Positions 44,034 to 53,016 are shown, counted from the first letter of the stretch. The stretch is 64,000 nucleotides of DNA from Candidimonas humi (GCF_019166065.1 NZ_JAHTBN010000010.1:1-64000); one strand, 5' to 3'. Notes: a model not told the origin generated them from the letters alone. A program made the numbers and translations.

Positions 44034-45701
44034 CTAGTGAGGCCCGCGCGGCGTGGCGCCTTGCATTGCGTACACGGGCGCTGCCTGGCCGTTCATCTCT
44101 ATATTGATGCAGGCGGCCGTACCCGCCGACCGCGCCTCGGCCAGGGCCTGCTGCAACTGTCCGGGCGCGGTGACATGGGCCCCGTGCACACCCAGGCCGG
44201 CCGCAGCCAGGTCGTAGCGCACCGACGGACTGAGGCTGCAGCCGATCAGCCGTTGCGGCCCGTACTCGCGCATCTGGATGACATGCTCGGCATTCCAGCG
44301 CGAATCATTGCCCACTACGGCCAGGAAGCGCGCATTGGCCCGCAGCGCGGTCTCGAATTCGGCGAAATGAAAGCCCACCGTGCCGTCGCCCATCAATGCC
44401 ACCACCGTGGCCTGCGGGCGCGCGATGCTCGCGGCAATGGCATAACACAGGCCGCCGCCTATGGCGCCCGAAATGCCGTTGATCACACGTGTGGGCGCGC
44501 GACAGAAGGCCTGCGCCCATTGGCCGAACTCGCCGCCGTCGCAAATCAGGATGGGGTCTTCGGCCGCGTCCAGCACCTGCTGCACGGCGGCGCATATCTC
44601 GGTCGGCAGCGCGGGCGTCGTTCCGTCCGCGGCCGCATGGGCCGGCTGGACGCTGCCGGCCTTCAAGTCGCGCAGGGCCAGGGCGGCCGCCACTTCGTCC
44701 AGCCATGCGCCCCGGTCCGCAGGGCGCGAAGCCTGGCACAAGGCGTCCAGCGTCGCATCAGCATCCGCGACCACGGCTCGCTGCAGGCGCTTGTCGAGCA
44801 AACCCCTGGAGCGATCGACCAGGTGCGCTTCCGGATCCACCACGATGGCCTGCGCCTCGGGGTTCCACGCGGGCGTGCGGCCAAAACCGAGAGTGAAATC
44901 CAGGGGCTTGCCCAGCAACACCACCAGATCGGCACGCGCCAGCACGTCGGCAAAGCCGCCCAGGGCGGGATCGCGCAGGCCGCGCGGGCTTTCCATGGGG
45001 ATGACGGGCGCGCCGAGCGCCCGGCGCGCCGCTTCCAGCCGCTGCCCGGCGCGGGTCGCGTTGTGCATGGGCCCCACCAGGACCAGCGGCCGGCTGGCCT
45101 GCGCAAGCCGCGCCGCGATGGCCTCGACATCGGCCCGCGGCGGCTCGATACGGTGGCGCACCGGCTTGGCGGCGGCCACAATCTGCTCGGCCGGCACTTG
45201 CTGCTGCAATAAATCGAAGGGCAGTGCCACATGCACCGGCCCCGGACGGCCAGAGATCGCTACCGTGATCGCCGCGCTGACATCCTTGTCCAGTTCCGCC
45301 GCCAGGCGAGGCCGCAAAGCGGCCTTGACCAGGGGCGCGGTGATTTGCGTCTGCGCCAGTTCCTGGAATGCGCCCATGCCATCCGCGCCCAGGGGCGAAT
45401 CGCCAGAAAGCAGCAGCACAGGGCTTTCCGCGCTACGCGCCGAAAACAGCGGCGACAGGCCGTTGGTCAGGCCCGGCGCCGCAGTAAGCAGGGCCACGCC
45501 CGGACCGCCGGTCAGTTGCGCCCAGGCATCGGCCATGTGCACCGCGGCCGCTTCGTGACGCACGTGCACGATGCGTATGCCGGCGTCGATACAGGCATCG
45601 TAGATCGGCATGATCTGGTTGCCCGACAGGCTGAAGATCGTTTTGACACCGGCGCGCACCAGGGCGTCGGTGACGAGAGAGGCTCCTGAACGGGCAGACA
45701 T
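44034..45701 (-). CDS. Thiamine diphosphate-dependent enzyme (acetolactate synthase-like)
   Basis: A 555-residue ThDP enzyme of the acetolactate synthase / 2-oxo acid decarboxylase family. The N-terminal Pyr domain has FSLSGNQIMPIYDACIDAGI and catalytic Glu50 in VRHEAAAVHMADAWAQLTGG. The PP domain has the ThDP motif from LMGDGTVGFHFAEFETAL to the Asn in VVGNDSRWN. The start at 45701 is preferred (GGAG at 8 nt) over an in-frame ATG at 45716 with a poor site. It heads the SDH-fumarase cluster; decarboxylation or ligation of a 2-oxo acid is likely. No small regulatory subunit is adjacent, arguing against biosynthetic acetolactate synthase. Confidence 0.88.
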   Translation of the reverse strand: MSARSGASLVTDALVRAGVKTIFSLSGNQIMPIYDACIDAGIRIVHVRHEAAAVHMADAWAQLTGGPGVALLTAAPGLTNGLSPLFSARSAESPVLLLSGDSPLGADGMGAFQELAQTQITAPLVKAALRPRLAAELDKDVSAAITVAISGRPGPVHVALPFDLLQQQVPAEQIVAAAKPVRHRIEPPRADVEAIAARLAQASRPLVLVGPMHNATRAGQRLEAARRALGAPVIPMESPRGLRDPALGGFADVLARADLVVLLGKPLDFTLGFGRTPAWNPEAQAIVVDPEAHLVDRSRGLLDKRLQRAVVADADATLDALCQASRPADRGAWLDEVAAALALRDLKAGSVQPAHAAADGTTPALPTEICAAVQQVLDAAEDPILICDGGEFGQWAQAFCRAPTRVINGISGAIGGGLCYAIAASIARPQATVVALMGDGTVGFHFAEFETALRANARFLAVVGNDSRWNAEHVIQMREYGPQRLIGCSLSPSVRYDLAAAGLGVHGAHVTAPGQLQQALAEARSAGTAACINIEMNGQAAPVYAMQGATPRGPH

Positions 45702-46051
45702 GCGGACGGACTCCATTTCGCGGCGCTCGGGCGTGGCGCCATAAATGACCCTGTGGGCGGTATGAAAATTAGTATATTTGTGGTTTTTATTTGAATCAAG
45801 TTTTTTTTACTACAGTTTTTTTGATTTTATTGAAATCATCGCGGAACTCGATTTCGCCCCTATGGACGAGGCTGGACCGAGCGCCTAAAACCCATGCCGC
45901 CATAAAGAGTTTCTTGCGCTCAAGGCGAAAAATACTCGCTTTACCTCGCGATTCGATCCCCTATATCCTGAAAAAAACATCCAGCTAGCCGCAGCCCGCA
46001 GTCCGCAGCAGCATCGGGACGGCGACACAACATCACGCAACGGAGACATGC
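45702..46051. other. AT-rich divergent promoter region with T tracts
   Basis: This 350-bp gap separates the ThDP-enzyme gene (minus) from the first of two Bug genes (plus). It holds T8 (45801-45808) and T7 (45816-45822) tracts. It also holds a 6-bp inverted repeat TGATTT-tattg-AAATCA (45822-45838), which could be a LysR-type operator. No gene is seen. Confidence 0.5.
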
Positions 46052-47107
46052 ATGTCCAGAGCCGCAAGCGTCATATCGTCCCTTTTTTCCGCCCTGCTCA
46101 AACGCCGCCATTCGTCCGGCGCCTGTAGGCCCCGGCCCCTCGTGCGCCCGCTTGCCTGCGCCGCGCTCGCGCTGTCTGCCTGTATGGCCGGCGCCTCTGC
46201 CTCGGCTGCGCCCTGGCCCGACAGGCCCGTATATTTGGTCGTGCCCTTCGTCGCCGGCGGGGCCACGGACAACATTGGACGCGCCCTCGCCATGCGCCTG
46301 GGCTCCATCTGGAAACAAAGCGTGGTGGTGGTGAACAAACCGGGCGCCGCCGGCATGATCGGCGCCGAATACGTGTCGCGCGCCGACGCCGACGGCTACA
46401 CCCTGCTGCTGGCTTCGGGCTCGATGTTTACAGTCAACCCGTATATTTATACGCACCTGCCGTACAAGCTGGCGGACTTCGCGCCCATCAGCAATGTCGC
46501 CACCGGCCCCATGCTGGTGGCAGTGCGCCCCAGCCTGCCCGTCAAGACCCTGCAGCAACTGATCGACTACGCGAAGCAGCACCCCGGCAAGGTCAACTTC
46601 GGCTCAGCCGGCGTCGGCAGCCAGGTGCACATGGCCGCCGAGAAACTCGCCGCGGCGGCAAACCTCAACGTCATGCACGTTCCCTACAAGGGCGAGGCCG
46701 CGGCCTACGCCGATCTCATGGCCGGCCATATCGATTTCGTCGTCGGCAATATCGCCGCGTTGGCGCCACTGGTGGCCAGCGGGCGCATCCGCGCACTGGC
46801 GGTAACCGACAAAGTCCGCGCCAAGATGCTGCCCAATGTGCCGACCGTCGCCGAGGCCGGCTACCCGCAACTGCAGGTCCATGGCTGGTTCGGACTGCTG
46901 GCGCCGGCAAAAACGCCGGCCGCCGTGGTGCAGTCCATCCAGCGCGATGTCGCCAAGGCCCTGGCCAACCCCGACACCGTGCGCAATCTCGAGGCTCAGG
47001 GCTGCACCCCGGCGCCGACCACCCCGCAACAACTGACGCAATTGATAAAGACCGAATCGGTAATGTGGAGCAAAGTTGTCCACGACCGTAAACTAAAGGC
47101 CAATTGA
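46052..47107 (+). CDS. Bug-family periplasmic substrate receptor
   Basis: A 351-residue receptor with a longer than usual N-terminal signal region (Arg-rich n-region, hydrophobic core, ending about SASA-APWPDRP). The start at 46052 has GGAG upstream at 6 nt. Mature-protein marks: PVYLVVPFVAGGATDN, VVVVNKPGAAGMIGAE, DADGYTLLLASG, HVPYKGEAAAYADLMAGHID. It diverges from the ThDP/SDH/fumarase cluster and probably feeds it. Confidence 0.92.
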   Translation: MSRAASVISSLFSALLKRRHSSGACRPRPLVRPLACAALALSACMAGASASAAPWPDRPVYLVVPFVAGGATDNIGRALAMRLGSIWKQSVVVVNKPGAAGMIGAEYVSRADADGYTLLLASGSMFTVNPYIYTHLPYKLADFAPISNVATGPMLVAVRPSLPVKTLQQLIDYAKQHPGKVNFGSAGVGSQVHMAAEKLAAAANLNVMHVPYKGEAAAYADLMAGHIDFVVGNIAALAPLVASGRIRALAVTDKVRAKMLPNVPTVAEAGYPQLQVHGWFGLLAPAKTPAAVVQSIQRDVAKALANPDTVRNLEAQGCTPAPTTPQQLTQLIKTESVMWSKVVHDRKLKAN

Positions 47108-47148
47108 GCATGGCCCCATAATCACTCTAAATACCAAGAAGTAAAACC

Positions 47149-47173
47149 GGCGCCGTTCAACGCGGCGCCTTTG
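47149..47173 (+). terminator. Candidate terminator between the two Bug genes
   Basis: GGCGCCG-ttcaacg-CGGCGCC, a perfect 7-bp stem followed at once by TTTG. It may lower, but need not abolish, read-through to the second Bug gene. Confidence 0.45.
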
Positions 47174-47202
47174 TCGCTTCTAAAACCCAAAGGAGGTTTT
47201 CC

Positions 47203-48201
47203 ATGCATCAACGTCACCGCGCCATCGCGCCCGGCATGCTCGCCGCCGCCACCCTGGCCTGCGCGTTCGCAGGAACCGCGCAAGCCGCGGCCCCCTACCC
47301 CACGCACCCCATCACCATCGTCATCCCGTTCAGCGCCGGCGGAGACTCCGACCTGGCGGCGCGCAACCTGGCCTCGCATGTGTCCAAATACGTGGGCGCG
47401 GCCATGGTGCCGCTGAACAAGGCCGGGGCCAACGGCGCCATCGGCTCCCAGTTCGCCCATGACGCCTCGCCCGACGGCTACACGCTGCTGCTGGCGCGCG
47501 TAGGGTCTCAGGCCGTGTTGCCCGCGCTGCAGAAAAGTCTCACCTACCGCTGGAACGACTTCACCTTCCTGGGCCTGCTGGATCTGAACCCCATGGCTTG
47601 CGTGGTCAATGCCAAGTCGCCCTATCACAAGCTGTCCGACCTGGTGGCAGACATCAAGGCCCACCCCGGCAAGCTGAACTACAGCACCTCCGGGCCCGCC
47701 ACGGTACTGAACCTGGCGGCGCAAACCCTGCTTTCGGCCGCCGGGCTGCCCAAGACCGCCGCCACGCAGATCCCCTACAAGGGCGGCGGCGACGCCACGA
47801 CCGCGGTCATCGCGGGCCAGGTCGACTTCAGTTGCAACAACCTCACGTCGCTGGTCGGCCCCATACAAGGCGGCCGCCTGCGCGCCCTGGTCACCACCTC
47901 GCCGCAACGCCTGCGCGACCTGCCGGACGTGCCCACGGCACGGGAAGTGCACTACCCTCAACTGGAGTCGGTCAACGGCTGGAGCGCGCTCTACGGCCCG
48001 CCCGGACTGCCGCAGCAAGTGCAGAAGAAATGGACGCAAGCCCTGACCGACCTGAGCAAGGACAAGTCCTGGATCCAGGCCGAAGAGCGCCTGGGCTCCG
48101 TACCCCATGTGCTGTCGGCCCAAGCCACGCATAAATATGTCGCAGACCAGTATGCGTTCTACTCGCAGCTCGGCAAGAAGCTGGGGCTGGAGCTGAAGTA
48201 G
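47203..48201 (+). CDS. Bug-family periplasmic substrate receptor
   Basis: A 332-residue receptor with a very strong AAAGGAGG ribosome binding site. The signal peptide ends about AQA-AAPYPTHP. Family blocks: PITIVIPFSAGGDSDLAARN, PLNKAGANGAIGSQFA in the NKPGAGG position, SPDGYTLLLARVG, IPYKGGGDATTAVIAGQVDF. The NKAGANG loop differs from the preceding Bug protein, so the tandem pair probably recognises different ligands. Confidence 0.92.
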   Translation: MHQRHRAIAPGMLAAATLACAFAGTAQAAAPYPTHPITIVIPFSAGGDSDLAARNLASHVSKYVGAAMVPLNKAGANGAIGSQFAHDASPDGYTLLLARVGSQAVLPALQKSLTYRWNDFTFLGLLDLNPMACVVNAKSPYHKLSDLVADIKAHPGKLNYSTSGPATVLNLAAQTLLSAAGLPKTAATQIPYKGGGDATTAVIAGQVDFSCNNLTSLVGPIQGGRLRALVTTSPQRLRDLPDVPTAREVHYPQLESVNGWSALYGPPGLPQQVQKKWTQALTDLSKDKSWIQAEERLGSVPHVLSAQATHKYVADQYAFYSQLGKKLGLELK

Positions 48202-48358
48202 GCACTGTTTTAGTAAGACGTACGCGAGAGCCGCCTGCTGAAGAGGGCTGGCGCTCGCGGTTCATGTGACCAGACGCGCGCGCCACCCCTTGATTTCCGG
48301 AACTTTGAGAATTGCCGCATGCAGGTCTTGGCTCAATGCTGCTGGAACAAGGTGATGA

Positions 48359-48826
48359 CACGACCCTTTAGCCGGGCTATATCAACTATTGAAACCCGCA
48401 TCGGCTGCACATTTCCGGGACCTATCTATCCCTGAGCTTGATATTGATGCGAGCCATATTTTATGGGTCGCATCAGCTAACAGCCTCGACTCAATCCCAG
48501 CGCCCATCCTATCCAGGCTAGCGGTCTTCGAGATCCCTGAACCCAGCCGTAATGAAGTGGCGGCAATCGCTCGCCGCATATACCGTCTGATGCTCCAGGG
48601 GAGGCACTGGGGCAATGCATTCGCCCCGGAGCTTAGCGACCGAGCGGTGCAGCGCCTGAACGATCTTCCGCCCCGCACAATCAGGAAGACTCTGGAACAG
48701 ACTCTTGGCAATGCCGCCATCGATGACAGGCACGATGTCACGGTCGGGGATATCGACGCCGCCCTGGGCTCGGACCGGCGCCACACATCGTGCGGCATTG
48801 GGTTTTTGTCAGGTCCGAGGCCCTAG
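48359..48826 (+). pseudogene. C-terminal remnant of an AAA+ ATPase
   Basis: The open frame begins right after a stop at 48356-48358 and reads DPLAGLYQLLKPASAAHFRD before the only possible start, a TTG at 48389. The rest (SANSLDSIPAPILSRLAVFE, IPEPSRNEVAAIARRIYR) is the sensor/arginine-finger part of a Lon-like AAA+ ATPase. The Walker A and B regions are absent upstream, so about two thirds of the gene is missing. It marks the edge of the accessory block, perhaps where an insertion or deletion removed the 5' part. Confidence 0.75.
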
Positions 48827-49615
48827 TCAGTCGTACATCCGATAGCTGCCATCAACATACGATGGGTACTCACCCGATGGCGGCTTCGGGAACGGTGAGC
48901 AGTTCTTCACTCCCGTAGTCACGGCTCTGTCGAATCCCGACACTCCGGAAGACCTCTTGATCTCAACGTTTTCGACCATCCCGTGCGAGTCCAGGGTAGC
49001 CCTGTAGGTAACCGCTGGGTTTTCACTAGTGCGAGGCGGCACTGGATATGCGACACGCGGGCGGATGCAAGCCCTCACTTTCGTGGCATAGCTCATCATA
49101 TCGCCCTTATTGGATGGCATGGTCGGCATGGTCGGCGCGGCTGGCGCAGGCGGCGCTGTGTGCCGTTTCTTTGGACTCGTATGCCGTTGTTTCCGGATGG
49201 CTTCGCCCCTTGCTTCCAGGCCATGCAGAGCCGCTTGGTACTGGTCAAGGTCGCTTTCGGTGTATCGGGCTACTCCGTCAGCAACGGCCAGCGCAATGAC
49301 TTTATGTCCTGACGCGCCGTCAATGGTTCCGGATAGGCTGGACGAACGGACGAACAGGCCGGCAATGATGGTGATAGCACGCCCGTCAATGACCCCCGTA
49401 ATAGCGACACTCTCTCTCGAAATAGATCCGTCCGATTGCAGCTTATTCCGCGTTATGGTGCCTCGCAGGCCGCCGTCATTCTTGGCGGTGATCTGCAGCA
49501 GTTGAACCACATCCGCACCTTGCCTGAGATAAGCCCCAGAAACGGGATTGGCAACAGTGTTGCCAGCCCACGTGATGGCGGCAATGCACCACACAAAACG
49601 CCACAGGATGCTCAT
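48827..49615 (-). CDS. TonB/TolA C-terminal-like secreted or periplasmic protein
   Basis: A 262-residue protein. A signal or anchor segment (ILWRFVWCIAAITWAGNTVA) is followed by a beta-rich region, a Lys/Pro-rich linker (about 158-185, APPAPAAPTMPTMPS) and a C-terminal domain resembling TonB/TolA-type (NPAVTYRATLDSHGMVENVE, SSGVSGFDRAVTTGVKNCSP). Two cysteines in the C-terminal domain could form a disulfide, as in TolA. The start at 49615 follows AAGGCAG; a GTG at 49672 is a weaker alternative. No ExbBD partner is near. Confidence 0.7.
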   Translation of the reverse strand: MSILWRFVWCIAAITWAGNTVANPVSGAYLRQGADVVQLLQITAKNDGGLRGTITRNKLQSDGSISRESVAITGVIDGRAITIIAGLFVRSSSLSGTIDGASGHKVIALAVADGVARYTESDLDQYQAALHGLEARGEAIRKQRHTSPKKRHTAPPAPAAPTMPTMPSNKGDMMSYATKVRACIRPRVAYPVPPRTSENPAVTYRATLDSHGMVENVEIKRSSGVSGFDRAVTTGVKNCSPFPKPPSGEYPSYVDGSYRMYD

Positions 49616-49737
49616 CTGCCTTGTCCTTGATGCATGATGTCCACCTAAAATGGTGGACACTATCGGAAGCACCCCGGACGGCTCAAGATGGGTTTATCGG
49701 GGGCTTATTATTCGAGAATCGCCCTAACTAGCACAAG

Positions 49738-50913
49738 TCAATGACTAGTCGGCAATTTCACGGCCTTGGCTATATCAGCAATGGTTTGCGCCATTTTCCC
49801 CAATTCCGAAGTTGGGGACACAGCGAGTGAGTGTCTCTCGTATATTCGGCCTGGCGGATTGAGGATCTGAGTAAGTGTGGCGTCACACAGCGCCTTCAAC
49901 GGTTCATTATTAGCAGCGGAGCCGCCGACAATCTGCATCTGCTCCTGAAATCCTTGGAATGAAGAGGCCACGGAAACCTTGAAACCATAGTCTTCTTCCA
50001 ATCGCTTTGCCAAGGCAGCTTCACGACTGGCATGCATTGCCAACCAAACGAGCGCTGCAGCCACGGGGACACGCGACAGCCAGAACATAACCATCTGGCC
50101 GTTTGTGGCCGACGCATGCTGGTAGACCTCAATGAGGCTCCAAGTTGAGGCCGCTATAAGGACTATTACGGTGAGCACAAAGATCAATTGCCAATGTTTA
50201 CCAGGGTTCAAAAAGGTTTGGCGGCGCTTGTCGAAAGCCGATGCGAGCCCGGCACTTGTCGCTCCCGGAAGTAGCTTCTTTATCTCCTCCAGTTGCTCGT
50301 CGCACTGGGCACTGAGTTCCTTGAGCTTCGCCTCATAATCCTTGACGCGCTGATCCACAGTCTCTGCGACATCAGCCAAACCCTTCGCGGTTTCAGCGGA
50401 AGCCTTCGCGACGCCAAGGGCGTCTTCAATTGCTTTGGCGTTCACGTCTGCTGTCGCTTTGACATTCAGAATATCCGCATTGGTCTGCGAGGCAGAGTCC
50501 TTGAGGCCATCCACGCTCTGCTTCGCCGCATCCACTGCGCCTTGTGACTGTTGGGCAGTGGCAAGTATCGTCTCCAGCTCCCCCCGAATTTCCGCAGCTC
50601 TGGCTTGCGCCTCACCGGCTTGCCCCGCGTGTGTTTGGGCTGACATCCGGTTAGCCTCAACCTCCGCGGTCGCTGTAGCAAGTTTCGGCGCTACTTCTGC
50701 GGTTTGCCCGAGCACCGCCTTGGCTTCCGCGAGTAGCTCGTTAAGCTTATCAACTACCTCCTTCGCCTTACTCTCGGCCTCCTGCACCTTTGTCTGAGCT
50801 GCTTGTGCCTCAGCAACAAGCGCCGAAAATTGCTCTTGCGTCATCCCCTGACTTGCCCTCGGCTCCTCTCCTTCAACCGATTGGCCTGAATTAGCCGCCG
50901 ACTCGTTGCTCAC
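49738..50913 (-). CDS. Coiled-coil membrane protein of unknown function
   Basis: A 391-residue protein not recognised as a named family. Residues about 25-235 are a long Ala/Glu/Lys-rich predicted coiled coil. Two transmembrane segments follow (QLIFVLTVIVLIAASTWSLI and VMFWLSRVPVAAALVWLAMH), then a cytosolic domain of about 90 residues. The start is GTG at 50913, backed by GGAGG at 8 nt. Lower GC than the flanking metabolic genes suggests acquisition. It might be a membrane-tethered sensor or scaffold, but nothing proves that. Confidence 0.75.
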   Translation of the reverse strand: MSNESAANSGQSVEGEEPRASQGMTQEQFSALVAEAQAAQTKVQEAESKAKEVVDKLNELLAEAKAVLGQTAEVAPKLATATAEVEANRMSAQTHAGQAGEAQARAAEIRGELETILATAQQSQGAVDAAKQSVDGLKDSASQTNADILNVKATADVNAKAIEDALGVAKASAETAKGLADVAETVDQRVKDYEAKLKELSAQCDEQLEEIKKLLPGATSAGLASAFDKRRQTFLNPGKHWQLIFVLTVIVLIAASTWSLIEVYQHASATNGQMVMFWLSRVPVAAALVWLAMHASREAALAKRLEEDYGFKVSVASSFQGFQEQMQIVGGSAANNEPLKALCDATLTQILNPPGRIYERHSLAVSPTSELGKMAQTIADIAKAVKLPTSH

Positions 50914-50960
50914 CTTGACCTACCTCCGTATGTCAGTCTTGTATTCTGGTAGTACAACTG

Positions 50961-51101
50961 CTAGCACTTTGGCGGCGATTTCCGGGCGGGCCGGTTGTGC
51001 TCTTTTTCCGTCGCCGTTAGGTGCTGCTCGGCATACCTTTTGGTGACGAACCTCCCCGTGCTTGCATCGCGATAGTTGGGTGGGCTTTTCTTGTTTGTCA
51101 T
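50961..51101 (-). CDS. Small conserved protein with YRDAxTGRFVTKxYAE motif
   Basis: A 46-residue basic protein from the ATG at 51101. NYRDASTGRFVTKRYAEQH matches a widespread small-protein family (consensus about YRdAxtGqFVtkkyAexnP, often TTVxE) that is frequently mislabelled as a transporter. TATEKEHNRP follows. Function unknown. It is encoded next to the coiled-coil membrane protein on the same strand. Confidence 0.65.
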   Translation of the reverse strand: MTNKKSPPNYRDASTGRFVTKRYAEQHLTATEKEHNRPARKSPPKC

Positions 51102-51935
51102 TGCCAGTTCTCCCCCATCTGAGTTAGGCATCCGTCGATTCGCGGCGCTGAATAAAATTTGAAACAATTGTAAACCTTCTCAAATAAGGGGGGATAGATA
51201 TCGAAAACGATTATGTCCCTAGACGTGGTGTAACTGGGGCCATCGGCGAGATCCGGGTTGAGGGTTTGGGTTGCATACCTGGCCCGACCTGAGGAACCAC
51301 CGACGACCAGTGACACGATGTAACTACAGGGGCTGCTTGAGAAGAGTGCCGATGCCGACGTGTTGCACGAGATGATCAACACAAAAGGAAGCGGCCAAGG
51401 TTCGAACAACAGTATAGAAAGGGCTGAAGACTTCGTCATTCCGGCCGTTGCGGGCCGACCCCTTCGGGGTACTGCCATCGGGGAGGAGGTGACCACCTTC
51501 CCCTCCCCGCTAGCCCACCGCCCTGGGGCGGTCGGGCCGCAGGCCCGGGTGGGGTTTCCTGGAATCCCAGGAATCTCCCATTTCGAGCCTGGCGCTCGCC
51601 AGGCTACAGGCGCTCGCCGCGCGGCCGGAATCGCGGGCAATTGAGCACTGCTAAACACCGCAGTCATCGTCAGCCCGCCGCCGAAATCACCGACACGTAC
51701 CACTCCACTCCCGCACTGCACAGGGCTTTCGCGGCATAAACCGCTCGCATCCGCTCCCTATTTATTCCACGTCCCTGTTCCGTTCGTCGCTGCATGGTCC
51801 ATGACGGCACGGCGACGGACTCACGAAGACAGCAGCAGCGAAGACAAGAGCTTACCCGCGATCCAGAAATTCAACGATCCGGCTCTAGATCTTCAAAGCC
51901 AGCAGCGGTTTTAAAACAACCAAGGAGCGGAAAAC
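51102..51935. other. 834-bp region without a credible gene
   Basis: Between the small basic protein and radC no gene can be supported. The open frames in it (minus 51098-51721, plus 51360-51644) read through perfect hairpins and lack family features. The middle part is the hairpin array at 51442-51605. The right part (about 51770-51935) leads into the RadC-family gene. Confidence 0.5.
51442..51605. other. Array of six consecutive hairpins
   Basis: Perfect stems in a row: CGGCC/GGCCG (51442-51457), ACCCC-ttc-GGGGT (51458-51470), ACCGCCC-tg-GGGCGGT (51517-51532), CGGGCC-gca-GGCCCG (51533-51547), TTCCTGG-aatc-CCAGGAA (51556-51573) and AGCCTGGCG-ct-CGCCAGGCT (51586-51605). A longer imperfect GGGGAGG...CCTCCCC stem fills 51480-51509. 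Such density is not expected in ordinary spacer and could be a structured RNA or a single-strand origin or transfer site. Confidence 0.8.
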
Positions 51936-52472
51936 ATGAATACCCAACAGCAAATGACACTATGTGAAAGCCTCCCCGACAACAGCTACAGCACATTAAT
52001 GGTCCAGGATGTGATGGGCACGTACCAGCCCGCAAGCCATGAAGCCATCATCGAAGCAGCACAAGGGATCCTGCGCGAGCAGATGCGCCACGCCGGGCTC
52101 GAAATGACGAATCCGAAGGTGGTCAAAGCCTACCTGCAGTGCAGGATGGCGAGACTCGACCACGAAGTGTGCTGGGTTTTGTTCCTGGATAGCCAGTATC
52201 GCTTAATCGAGGATCAACAGATGTTCCGTCGCACCCTCAGCCAAGCCTCGGTGTACCCGCGCGAGATCGTCAAGGAGTCTTTACGGCTCAATGCTGCAGC
52301 TATCATAATGAGCCACAACCACCCCAGCGGATGCAAGGAAGCCAGCCGCGCGGATATCGCGCTGACAAAGCACCTGAAGCAGGCCCTGGCCCTGGTCGAT
52401 GTCAACTTGCTGGACCATATCATCGTCGCGGGAGACTCCACGGTATCGCTCGCTGAAAGCGGCCTGGTCTAA
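51936..52472 (+). CDS. radC: RadC-family JAB/MPN (JAMM) domain protein
   Basis: A 178-residue RadC-family protein. The JAMM-type metal motif is intact: His127, His129 and Asp140 in SHNHPSGCKEASRAD. FLDSQYRLIEDQQMF and SVYPREIVKESLRLNAAAII are family segments. AAGGAGCGG precedes the ATG. It lacks the N-terminal helix-hairpin-helix region of full-length (about 225-residue) chromosomal RadC, as is typical of copies on integrative elements, plasmids and prophages. A hairpin (GGCGCC...GGCGCC, 52483-52502) follows the stop. Biochemical role unsettled. Confidence 0.9.
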   Translation: MNTQQQMTLCESLPDNSYSTLMVQDVMGTYQPASHEAIIEAAQGILREQMRHAGLEMTNPKVVKAYLQCRMARLDHEVCWVLFLDSQYRLIEDQQMFRRTLSQASVYPREIVKESLRLNAAAIIMSHNHPSGCKEASRADIALTKHLKQALALVDVNLLDHIIVAGDSTVSLAESGLV

Positions 52473-52506
52473 CCCGTGCCGGGGCGCCCCCTGGCGGGCG
52501 CCGTGT

Positions 52507-53016
52507 CTAAATGCCGGCATGCCGCATATCGTCAATCAGTTTCGATAGAGAGGCCGCAACGCCATTGATGGCAGTATCAATTGCCCCCGCCGGTATTGAT
52601 GTATTCAATCGCATTAAGTAGTGCGATATAAGCCTTTTAGGCTGATCTTCCGGCGGATCCTCGCAGACGATACGCACGTATTCCATTCCACGCCCGTCAG
52701 CAAGACCCTGAGTCAACCTGACGGCATACTCCCCAGCAACCACCTGCCCATTGGTTATACGCTCCATTTGCACGCCGTAGGCCATGGCGGCATGCTGCGC
52801 GGTTGTCGCCATCAACTTCGTATGGTTTTTCCTTCGCATACCCACAAAGGCGGTTGTCACTGCTATTGCAACCAACGGGAACTCTGACCGCATCACCGCC
52901 ACATCAACATCGGCCGCATCCATATGCTGGCGCACGGACTTGTAAAAGCCACTTCCAAAAGCGACAACGGCGTTAGCCAGCGCACGCTCGTCAACTTTCC
53001 TGAATAGCCCGAACAT
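52507..53016 (-). CDS. Hypothetical protein
   Basis: A 169-residue protein from the ATG at 53016 (an overlapping GTG at 53019 is an alternative). No recognised family. One hydrophobic stretch (FPLVAIAVTTAFVGM, about 46-60) might be membrane associated; the remainder is mixed, ending in an amphipathic helix (INGVAASLSKLIDDMRHAGI). It overlaps the stop of the upstream gene, so the pair is translationally coupled. Lower GC than the chromosomal neighbours. Confidence 0.65.
   Translation of the reverse strand: MFGLFRKVDERALANAVVAFGSGFYKSVRQHMDAADVDVAVMRSEFPLVAIAVTTAFVGMRRKNHTKLMATTAQHAAMAYGVQMERITNGQVVAGEYAVRLTQGLADGRGMEYVRIVCEDPPEDQPKRLISHYLMRLNTSIPAGAIDTAINGVAASLSKLIDDMRHAGI

Noticed and set aside
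44034-45701. Biosynthetic acetolactate synthase (ilvB)
   Set aside because: No ilvN or ilvC follows, and the gene heads an SDH/fumarase catabolic cluster; only the ThDP family is certain.
51360-51644. 94-codon plus-strand frame over the hairpin array
   Set aside because: Low-complexity translation with no domain, in the same structured region.
51098-51721. 207-codon minus-strand frame over the hairpin array
   Set aside because: It reads through six perfect hairpins and lacks recognisable domains; structure of the nucleic acid explains the region better than a protein does.
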